From Rosellinia necatrix (lineage: Eukaryota; Ascomycota; Sordariomycetes; Xylariales; Xylariaceae): DNA of 64,000 nt. The notes under the pieces were generated by a model, which saw nothing but the letters and a program-made list of their open reading frames with translations, was not told the origin of the DNA and searched no databases. The translations under genes and the position numbers were made by a program. Location: the NCBI GenBank assembly GCA_021209875.1, contig JAGYVD010000002.1, positions 5,022,001 through 5,086,000 on the forward strand. The letters are read 5' to 3'. Positions 55,025 to 64,000 of the stretch are shown piece by piece (position 1 is the stretch's first letter; each line of letters starts with the position of its first letter).

Positions 55025-55101
55025 GCTATCAAGCCATGTAACCGTCCTCAAAGGGTCGCCGAACAAGCGTGGTTAAGATAGCTGAAAACGAAGTCACGAA
55101 A

Positions 55102-57356
55102 ATGGCAGGGCACCACGGGATGTTGATGGTTTACTTCGCAAGTTTTGCTACGGCTACCCTCTCGGCAGTTGTGAGCCGTGTGCCCCTTTCGGAAACTGTG
55201 TCAAGAGCCTCTCTGCCCGCCGACTCGCAGATTATGACGCTTCAGATCGACCTTGCCCTTGAGAACACCGGCATTATCGAGGAAAAGCTCAAAGACCTGT
55301 CAACCCCGGGGAGTCCGAACTACGGCAAGTGGCTCACGAAGGAAGAGGTAGACGCGCTGTTTCCATCGATAGATGGTGCTTCGGCCACAGTGACCAGTTG
55401 GCTCCGGGACTATGGCGTCGAACAAATACAGGAGCAAAGCTCCAGTGTTAAATTCGCAGCGCCGGTTAAGACGGTGAATCATTTGCTCAACACTACCTTC
55501 GCGTATTACGATATCGCAGGTTCCCGTAGGCTGCGGACTACCGAGTACTCTGTCCCGAAACACGTTGCACCATTAGTGCAGCTCATTCACCCGACAACGT
55601 TCTTTGGGCAGACAAAATCGCATCGGATGCCGATCTTTGATGAAGCAGATGGGCCTACAGAATTCAAGATATCAAAGATAGCGGCAGGCGCTGAGAACTG
55701 TACCCGGTTAATCACCGCACCCTGTCTGCGCAGTGCGTATAACATTGGTGACTATGTGCCGGATGCGAACAGCGGAAGCCGGATTGGATTCGGCAGTTTC
55801 CTGAATGAATCGGCGAGGCTGGAAGATCTGCATACGTACCAACGCATGTTTGGAATACCAGAGCAAAACTTCACTACGGTCTTGATCAACAATGGCGTGG
55901 ACAACCAGGAACGCGAGGGAAGTCATGTGGAGGCGAACCTTGACGCCCAATTTCAGAACGCCATGTCATATCCCTTGCCCCAAGTTCAGTTTATTACCGG
56001 CGGGTCGCCGCCGTTTGTGCCGAGCGTAGGCATTCCGGATGCCGAGCATAATACCAACGAGCCGTATCTCGAGTATTATAGCTTCCTGCTAAATAAGACG
56101 AACGAAGAGCTGCCCCAGGTTATCTCGAATTCTTACGGAGATGATGAACAGACGGTCCCAATCGATGGTTAGTTATTGCACCCTCAAGTTTGGGTCCCTT
56201 GATCGGTTATTCAACGTGGAAAGAATAAGATCCTGACTACGATACAGTATGCCACAAGTCCCCTTACATCTCAATTGTCCCGTGTGACGCTTGATACAAG
56301 TTTACACATAACGAGAAGTAATACCCTCCCAAATAAGGAACACGTCCTCACTACTATTGGTTATAGTACGCAAAACGCGTCTGCGATATGATCGGCATGA
56401 TGGGGCTCCGAGGGATCACCGTGCTCGAATCATCGGGGGACACGGGTATCGGGGCGCCCTGCATCTCGAACGACGGGAGAAAGAAGCTGGAATTCACGCC
56501 GGGTTTCCCGGCGTCCTGCCCCTTCATCACGGCCGTGGGCGGGACCGAGTCCTGGGCGCCGGAGGTCGCCTGGATCGGCAGCTCGGGGGGTTTCAGCAAC
56601 TACTTCGCCCGGCCCTGGTACCAGCGCGACGCCGTCGACACGTACCTCGAGAAGCGCATCCCGCCGAAGACGAAGGCGTACTACGAGCCGTACGCGAACT
56701 TCTCCGGCCGCGCGTTCCCGGATATCTCCGCGCATAGCCTGACACCCAAGTATGTTCAAAAGCAGGAGAGAGAGAGAGAAGACGTTATCACGGCGAGTGG
56801 CGGAGCCAACGGCAGACGTACTCCGAACTTGTAGGGCCCTGAAAGACTAACCGGCATACCAGTTACCTGTTTTTCAACAAGGGCGAGACTGGCCAGACTG
56901 GCGGGACATCGGCCGCAGCACCAGTGGTCGCTGGCATCATCGCGCTGCTGAACGACGCCCGGTTGAGGGCAGGGATGCCTACCATGGGGTTCATTAACCC
57001 ATTTCTGTATAGCTTGAGACCCGGGCCCCTCAGTGATGTCACGGCGGGCAAGGCCGTTGGGTGCAATGGCTATAACATGCAGACAGGGCAATTAAGTAAG
57101 CATTACAAGATTTATCTTCTTTCCCGTCCAGGGGTATAAAGGCCCCCTCCGATCTATAACCATATCCCAGAAATTTTTCGCGCTTCCTGTACATCTAAGC
57201 AATATCTTCGAATGGATGTGGCTAACTCGGAGTGTTCTAGTCCGAGGCGGGGGCAAGATCCCCTGGGCATCCTGGAACGGGACTCTGGGGTGGGATCCTG
57301 CTACTGGCATGGGGATGCCGGACTTTCAAAAGTTGATGGCTGCGGCTTTGAACTAA
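55102..57356 (+). CDS. Secreted sedolisin-family protease (S53, tripeptidyl-peptidase-like), frame conflict at intron 1
   Basis: Exon blocks are 55102-56167 (or to 56154), 56367-56749, 56863-57095 and 57241-57356. A signal peptide (MLMVYFASFATATLSAVVS) is followed by the pro-domain and the S53 core. Catalytic Glu277 and Asp281 lie in HVEANLDAQF, the oxyanion-type Asp in SSGDTG and the catalytic Ser in GGTSAAAP. SYGDDEQTVP and TPGFPASCPFITAVGGTE are family marks. Introns 2 and 3 splice in phase. At intron 1 the strong donor GTTAGT (56168) leaves one extra base, so the conserved YAKRVCD that follows the only usable acceptor (56366) falls out of frame. The only nearby in-phase donor, GTCCCA at 56155, gives a 594-residue protein lacking VPIDG. 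Either that poor donor is used or a one-base change has broken the gene. The enzyme would act outside the cell at acid pH. Confidence 0.82.
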
Positions 57357-58239
57357 GTACGTGAAGAGCTGTGGGGATCATGGGCAGTCGGTGTGATATG
57401 TGTCGTCGAACTATAGCTCATCTAGAGTGCATGACGCCGATGGATCATTTCGGTTTTCGCATTGTCTACGAGGCGCCTAGGTAGCCTCGACGGAGATATG
57501 ATATAGGCTGCCGTTTTTTCAATATAGGATGTGTGGTGATAAGGATGTGACGCTCCCTTCGTGGTCTTTTTGAGAGGGATAACCAACGACTTACTCCCTT
57601 TTACCGGAGCCCCTAGGCTGGGAAATCGTATTCTGATACTTATCTAATATGTATGCTCGGGCATAGAAAGGGCATGCTCTTCCGGATCCCGAAAAAGAGC
57701 TAATTCAGTCATTGGTCTTGGTTTTCCTAATTATGGCTATGTTTTGCGTTGTGCCGTCGCTGCTGTGAATTGTTGAATGTGACGAGTAGACCTGGGTTGT
57801 CAATGGTTATTTGGCTGTCAAGCCTTTTTTTTTTTTTTTTTTCCATTTTTAACATGAGGGGGGCGAATATGGCAATACCCATGCGACGTTGAAGTTATTC
57901 TCTTTCTTCTGCTTAACTTTAAATCCCAAACCCGAAACTCAATAGAAAAAGACCAAAGTGCTGGCACATCCCATCGAGACCCGATATTAGGTAGTTGTGA
58001 GTATTCGGTAAGTCTAGCGGTTTTGTTACCGCTTTTTTTTTTCCACGTCTCTCTCCAGTACATACCGAGATCGGATCCACTGCTTCGGGAATAAGATCTC
58101 GATGGGAGAAGTCATCACCGCCCTTTGGAATTGAATTTGTTGGCCCAGTTTACCGAGAAATTGACGACGTTGATCTTGAGCGGGTATCACCACTGCGCCT
58201 ATTGACCAGAGAACATCCATCTCATTTGGAGCAACGAAA
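57357..58239. other. Intergenic region
   Basis: 3' flank of the protease gene and promoter of the Rch1-like gene. T-runs lie at 57824-57842 and 58033-58042. No gene seen. Confidence 0.5.
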
Positions 58240-59707
58240 ATGGACTGCACCGGCGAGGAGAAAGGCGCTGCCATGCAATTAAGGGGCTATCGCATCGCGA
58301 AACGAAGCCTATCATTCATCCTAGACAACTGGCTTGTCATCGGCTTCGGCGTTGCTGCCGTATTGGGTTATTTCTTCCCCCGTACGTCAACTCCCCCGAT
58401 GATAGGGTGTATGGGCTAAGACTGCGTATACAGATGTCGCAGCGCGTGGAGGCGTCATCAAATCCGAGTATTCGATCCTGTACGGGGCAATTGGCCTCAT
58501 ATTTTTAATTAATGGTGCTCAATTGAGCCCGGAGAAGCTCAAGGAGCATTCGTTGAATTGGCGATTACACATAATCGTTCAAGGGATAAATCTAATCCTC
58601 ATACCGGTCATACAGATCAGTTGGTTTCGCCTCTACCGTGCACATTCCGGAGCGGCGACTAACATTTTGCTAGTTCTGGTCCGCATAGTAATCGCCGCGG
58701 GCGGGATCACTTCCGGCAACATTGACCCGAGTATCCTGGTTGGTATGGTGGTCGTTAGCTGTATTCCTACGACTATCGCGTCCAATGTCGTCATGACGAG
58801 GAACTCGGGAGGCGATGAGGCCGCTGCTATCATCGAAGTGGTCATTGGCAACGTAGTCGGTTCGTTTATATCGCCCTTTTTGATATACGGCTTTCTCCCA
58901 GGCGACTCGGCATTTGATTCTCTACGTCCTGCGACGCCGAGCACCCTGGGGCCCATGTATATTTCTGTCCTGAAGCAGCTTGGACTCAGCGTGCTCTTGC
59001 CATTGGCAGTTGGCCAGTCCTTGCGATGGGCTTTTCCAAAAGAGACTCCTTGGGCATTGGGAACTTTTCGCCTTGCCAAGCTCTGCTCTGTGCTCTTAGT
59101 CTTGGTGGCCTGGTGGGTAGCAGCTGTTTTCGAAGCCCTGAAGGGGCAAAATGGCTGATCAGTGTGCAGGTCCACGTTTTCAGGCGCTTTCGAGACTGGC
59201 GCTCTCACCGAACTCCCCAATTCGTCTATAATATTCAATGTCTTTATCAACATCGCAGAGTACCTTCTCTTCACGGTGATCTGCTACTATATAGCATACC
59301 CGCCTCGGCGCGCCGCCACGTTCTTAAATACGTGGATCGCTGACTCAAGGATGGGCTTCCACCTTCCAGGTATGTTGAGGCGGGCAATTACGGTGAAGAG
59401 GATGCCAAGGGAGCTAGTGATCGCTATCTGTTTCTGCGGAGCGGCAAAGACAACAAGCCTGGGCATCCCATTGGCTGCAGCAATGTGGTCGAAACTAGAC
59501 AACTTTACCATCTCATCGATTCAGGTCCCCGTCCTACTCTACACCGTCGAACAGGTATTCGTCGCCCAGTTTCTCACGATATTCTTCAAGTGGTGGCTGC
59601 AGCGAAGCGAGAAACAGGCGACGGATGAAGAATCGCTGGAGGCGGACGGTGTTGGTGGCAATGAACAAGCTCTGACGAGCCCTTGTGGTTCCCCGGAGGC
59701 TAAATGA
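58240..59707 (+). CDS. rch1: Rch1/SLC10A7-like membrane transporter (SBF-like family)
   Basis: Three exons (58240-58381, 58434-59112, 59170-59707) give 452 residues in phase. Junctions read LGYFFP/HVAARGGVIKSEYSI and VLVAW/STFSGAFE. The sequence has about ten hydrophobic segments, including NWLVIGFGVAAVLGYFF, YGAIGLIFLINGAQLS, ILVGMVVVSCIPTTIASNVV and ELVIAICFCGAAKTTSLGIP. The last is the characteristic motif of fungal Rch1 and vertebrate SLC10A7. NSGGDEAAAIIEVVIGNVVG matches the bile-acid-symporter-like core. Rch1 in yeasts lies in the plasma membrane and restrains calcium entry; the transported substrate is unsettled. The hydrophilic C-terminus (EKQATDEESLEADG) is probably cytosolic. Confidence 0.92.
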
Positions 59708-60870
59708 AATGAAAAGATACCTCCGAGATGATAAGCATAGAATTGGATCTGAAGGGCAATCCTAATAACCGCGTGATGTGCCCATACTACTCTGTCACGG
59801 CCGCTACTGTGTCCGCCTGGACGCTATGCAGGGCTTACTTGGCCGAGCTGTTTGATTGGAAATATAGCCCACCCTCCCTCTGATCATGGCCGAGAGCGGA
59901 ATCGAAAATCACGTATTAGAGCTGTCTCCGGCAATCCCCGGCTCCACTTGTGCTCGCGTGCTCTAATATCATAGCGGCAAAGCCTTTACTTTCTATTTCG
60001 GCATGGATGCCGTCGCCTTTTCAGGGCCGCCGGAGTTGGCGGCCAGCAAAGCCCACTCGCCAATCTATTTTAGCTACCCGAGAGGTTCACCCGAACTGCA
60101 TGGATCATAACAGGATTTCCGGGTCCGGAGCGAGGACAGACAGGGAATCCTTTCCCTCTGACCGGATAGCGGTCACCCCGATCCGCCACGACACGTTTTC
60201 CCCACACCATTCCGTCCCGAATATGGGGGTACAGGTAATCCGCAGTGGGCTATCGGCTAGCTTCCCTATGATATTATTACCCGAAGTTCTCGCGGCCATA
60301 GGATGCGATAAAATCGTATGCCTCTCAGCGACTCGGGGTGGCGGGCCGTCGCAACCGCCTCGAAAGTTCCCGTCGTGGAGGGATCCCGCTGTGGGGGACC
60401 ATTGGAATGTCGTAAAGGGCCTTGTACTTTATTACGCAATTTCGCTCTCTGTTTGGTATCAGCTAGATGGTTTCCAGGCTACCCCGCGGCGGAGATCGTC
60501 GCTCGCTATCAATAGGTTGGGGAAGCAGTATCACATTGTCCAGAGGCTCTCTGGTTTCGGCTGTCATGCTCCGATGCGGGAGAATCGGGAAAACGAATAG
60601 TCAATATGCCGCGCCAACACTAGCCTAGAGAATGGATTTCGAAGATATAAGGATTGGGTGACCCGCCTCTTGCCAGGTTGGAATTTCGTGATGAACTTTT
60701 AGACCCATCCCCTCTCTGATCCTGCAGTACAAAGGCTGAAGTCAGCTATTGTCTTGGCGACGTGTTGGGCAGCACATATAACCGTTCTTCCAGACGAGAT
60801 CGAGGTGATATCTTAAGCGCCCCAAATAGCCTAGCCACCACCAGCTCTTCTTTCGTCTTTACTCGCCGAC
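59708..60870. other. Intergenic region upstream of the beta-glucosidase
   Basis: 3' flank of the transporter gene and promoter of the GH1 gene. An open frame of 216 codons at 59950-60600 starts at GTG and shows no family features. Regulatory sites cannot be assigned safely. Confidence 0.5.
60775..60781 (+). promoter_or_regulatory. TATA-like box of the beta-glucosidase gene
   Basis: CATATAA lies about 90 nt before the ATG at 60871. Position is suitable; nothing else supports it. Confidence 0.3.
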
Positions 60871-62401
60871 ATGTCGTTACCTTCAGACTTCCAATGGGGG
60901 TTTGCCACAGCTGCGTAAGTCACCTCCTGGCACTGATCGGAGCATCTGCCGAGACCATGGGGTTCTTGGCCCACAATGACGATCACTAGCTAATTCAGCC
61001 ATATCACACATCAGCTTTCAGGTAGAGGGTGCCACCGAGAAGGACGGACGCGGCCCGACCATCTGGGACAAGTTCTGTGAAATAGATGGCAAAATTGCCG
61101 ACAAGAGCGATGGGTCTGTTGCGTGTGACTCTTATAACCGGACGGCCGAAGATATTGCTCTCTTAAAAAGCGTGGGCGCCAAGGTCTATCGATTCTCCCT
61201 GTCGTGGGCTCGGATTATCCCCCTCGGCGGTCGCAACGACCCGATCAACCAGAAGGGTATTGATCACTATGTTAAGTTCGTCGATGACCTGCTTGACGCT
61301 GGCATCACACCTTTTATTACGTTGCTACACTGGGATGTCCCGGACGGGATCGAACAGCGATACGGAGGTCTCCTAAACAGGCAAGAATTCCCGCTCGATT
61401 TCGAACATTATGCTCGCGTGGCATATAAGGCAATTCCCAAGTGCAAGAACTGGATCACCTTCAACGAACCCTTTTGTAGCTCTATCCTCGGTTACGGCAC
61501 CGGTCTCTTCGCGCCGGGTCATACTTCTGACAGGACGAAATTCCCCGTCGGCGATTCCAGCCGTGAGCCCTGGGAAGTCGGCCATAATATCCTGGTGTCT
61601 CATGGCCGAGCTGTGAAGGTATACCGGGAAGAGTTCAAGCCCACGGACAAGGGTCAGATTGGGATCACGCTGAATGGGGATTGGGCCTACCCATGGGACC
61701 CCGAGGACCCTGAGGATGTCATCGCTGCCAATCGAAAGATTGAGTTTGCCATCGCGTGGTTTGCTGACCCCGTGTACTTCGGAAAGTACCCCGATTCCAT
61801 GCGTAAGCAGCTCGGCGACCGCCTACCGGAATTCACGGCTGAGGAGGAGGCGCTCGTGAAGGGGTCGAACGACTTTTACGGCATGAACCACTACACTGCG
61901 GACTTTATTAAGCACGGGACCGGGGAGGCGGCACCAGAGGACTTCCTCGGCAACCTCACGACGCATTCGACTAACAAGTATGGCGAGTCGATCGGGCCTG
62001 AGACGCAGTCGTTCTGGCTCCGGCCGAACCCGCAAGGCTTCCGGAACCTGATCAACTGGCTTAGCAAGCGGTATGGGTACCCGGCCATCTATGTGACGGA
62101 GAACGGAACGAGCATCAAGGGCGAGAACGACCTGACATCTGAGGCGGTCCTGGATGATCAGTTCCGTGTCGACTATTTCCGCGGTTACATCAACGCCATG
62201 GCAAAAGCCGTATCCGAGGACGGCTGCAATGTAAAGGGGTACATGGCCTGGTCTCTTATGGACAACTTCGAGTGGGCTGAGGGTTATGAGACTCGGTTCG
62301 GCGTCACCTTTGTTGACTACAAGAACGGCCAGAAGAGGACGCCAAAGAAGAGTGCCAAGGAGATGCACAAGATCTTTGCCGAGGTTATCAAGACCGAATA
62401 G
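60871..62401 (+). CDS. GH1 beta-glucosidase
   Basis: Two exons, 60871-60914 and 61015-62401, give 476 residues. The start MSLPSDFQWGFATAA splices to FQVEGATEKDGRGPTIWDKF with the acceptor ATCAG at 61014; an upstream AG (TTCAG) would break the frame. GH1 marks follow in order: VYRFSLSWARIIPLGG, LLHWDVPDGIEQRYGG, acid/base Glu166 in TFNEP, DFYGMNHYTADF, nucleophile Glu377 in VTENGTS, and MAWSLMDNFEWAEGYETRFG. There is no signal peptide, so it is probably intracellular, like the Trichoderma GH1 enzymes. It cleaves cellobiose and other beta-glucosides. It may cooperate with uptake of oligosaccharides, but no sugar transporter is adjacent. Confidence 0.95.
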
Positions 62402-64000
62402 AGAATAAAAGAAGCGGTGGCAGCACAAGGGTTCGTTCGGGGGACTTTTCGGAAGGTATCCGGCGTACACACACACATCTGGAAGTAGATTGGATCATCG
62501 GCGGGGTTATATGAGTTATGATATGATACCTTGGGAATCTAGGATAATACAGCCAAATTACGGGGTTTCTTTCTTCGCCTGTATGGTGACAGCTGCGCCA
62601 GCGAAATGGCGTAAGCAGAAAGAAGACGGATATTGGGCGGCACACTTCCACGTCATCGTCATTTCTTCTGAAGCTGTGTTGCCGACTGTAATTGTGTATG
62701 GACACGCTAGAAGTTTCACGGCGCTCCCTATGGAGAGCCTACTTTCGATGAGAGCCCAACGCGTTGGACGTAGGTAGGAAGGGATGCCGCCGTGATTAGG
62801 TAGAGGTCTGTGGGTAGTCTGTAGGTAAGTACCTATTAAATAAGTCATGGATGGGACCCCTTTGCTTGGTTGCTGGATCGGACGGCCAAGGCCCGGGTAG
62901 ATCGTTGTTGGCGTGTCGTTTGTCGCACTGTGGCCTGTGATGCTGTGTCTGTGCTGTATACCTGTAACCTAGCGGCTATTAACTTGAAGTATAGCCAAGA
63001 CCACCGAAGCACCAACTAGGTAGGCGGCGTGCATTGTCTTCCTTCTTGCCCTGGTGTGTGTTCTTGAAGATCGGGTCAATATGTGCTGCAAAACATAAAC
63101 ACTGTACGGGAACTGTATGCAAGAGCAGATCGACAGCCAATCGAATTCCCACATCGGGAAATTTCCCAACACGTCATAGGCTGATCCCGAAAATGCTGTG
63201 GCTAGTGCAGGGGTACATTGAGCGACAACAAAGCGCGCTAGTAGCAGCGACAGCCAATCGAAATGGATGAATCGTTAGCATTGCACAAGAGGGCAAGCAC
63301 GAGTTTGTCTGAGGCGCCAACTTGCCCCTGGATCTGCCCTGGATAAGGTACCCCGGTACCATAGCAGAATGCTACCCGACAAACGGGCGGTCCTATCTAG
63401 TCGCACCTACCTAACTTACCTGCGGCTTCAGACTTGGGAATTGGATTTCTGCATTAACATGGGCATGTACTGCTGCTACCTTAGGTACTACATTAGGTAG
63501 ATTAATGTAGCACTTGGTAGAATGTTATAAGATTAATGGGTGCGATTGGACCCATCCGGCGTGACTGCCACTTTCCAGTCATTGACTGAGTTTCGCGGTT
63601 CTTGATGCTAACCTTCTCTCGATACACTTCGCATTCACACAATCAACAATAACTAATAACTGCAGCATAATCGCCACAGCACCTAGTACACCCTAGTATT
63701 GCCTTCGTCATCTTGCGGACCGGGTGCACGCGTTCGTTCTCCCTCCCTCCCTCCTTGGTCCCTGTTTTGGCCACTCCTCTCCGCCACCTACAACCTGAAC
63801 AGACCTACAACCTACCTACCTACGTTCCCATCCCGACTTTCATTCATACCAACACCCACCTAGGCATCTTCATCTTCTTCTTTGTTATTTCTCTTCTATC
63901 CCTAGGAGACCAGAGCAGATTATAGATTGCACGCGTTCGACCGCCATTCGTGCTTGATAGAGACGAAGTCACCCCGGCCCTTGTCTCAAGCCATTGTGGG
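62402..64000. other. Intergenic region to right edge
   Basis: 3' flank of the beta-glucosidase gene. TAGGTA-type motifs lie at 62770-62830 and 63400-63500. Near 63740-63830 it becomes CT-rich (CTCC repeats, CCTACCTACCTACG), resembling the leader of a gene that may begin beyond the edge. No coding region is recognised. Confidence 0.5.

Larger units (their letters stand above)
52742..55101. other. Gene-poor region between the pseudogene and the protease gene
   Basis: Contains the 14-bp minisatellite, an LTR-like element and an inverted repeat. The frames at 53291-53659 and 54622-55005 show no family features. Confidence 0.5.

Noticed and set aside
59950..60600. 216-codon open frame between the transporter and beta-glucosidase genes
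   Set aside because: It starts at GTG, not ATG, has no family-like motif, and its residue use looks random; it occupies the promoter side of the GH1 gene.

Overview
The window is a 64-kb stretch of nuclear DNA from a filamentous ascomycete (Pezizomycotina, most likely Sordariomycetes). The evidence is the gene set (fungal-type SNF5, Apc4, delta-COP, Ymr1 and Rch1 proteins), genes broken by many short GT-AG introns of mostly 50-200 nt with CTNAY-type branch points, and compact genes separated by 0.4-5 kb. I cannot name a genus. Genes were modelled by joining exons in phase. For all but one, the summed exon length is a multiple of three and the junctions restore conserved motifs.

Layout, left to right: a nuclear low-complexity protein running off the left edge (-); an EBP1/PA2G4-like M24-fold protein (-); SNF5 (+); a flavin monooxygenase (-); KTI12 (+); an AMP-forming acyl-CoA ligase (+); Apc4 (-); delta-COP (-); a large acidic protein of unknown function (+); a NIPA-type magnesium transporter (+); ribosomal protein uS3 (-); a myotubularin phosphatase (+); the PP2A scaffold subunit A (+); the EFM4 lysine methyltransferase (-); a glutamine-rich protein of unknown function (-). 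A gene-poor, partly decayed stretch follows (46.6-55.1 kb). It holds a broken APH/protein-kinase-like pseudogene, a 14-bp minisatellite and a possible solo LTR. The right end carries a secreted sedolisin protease (+), an Rch1/SLC10A7-like transporter (+) and a GH1 beta-glucosidase (+).

Most genes are housekeeping and unrelated in function: chromatin, translation, tRNA modification, cell cycle, vesicle coat, phosphoinositide and phosphatase signalling. The last three genes look accessory (extracellular proteolysis, transport, glycoside hydrolysis). There is no PKS, NRPS or other core biosynthetic gene, no CRISPR array, and no sign of a wholly new system.

The less obvious content is structural. 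Very short first exons are common, including a 3-nt ATG-only exon in delta-COP and a 6-nt exon in KTI12. SNF5 has a C-terminal exon that is easily missed. The protease shows a one-base frame conflict at its first intron. The pseudogene is recognisable only when its frames are read through stops. Clusters of TAGGTA/ACCTAGGT motifs recur in many intergenic spaces and were not seen in exons.
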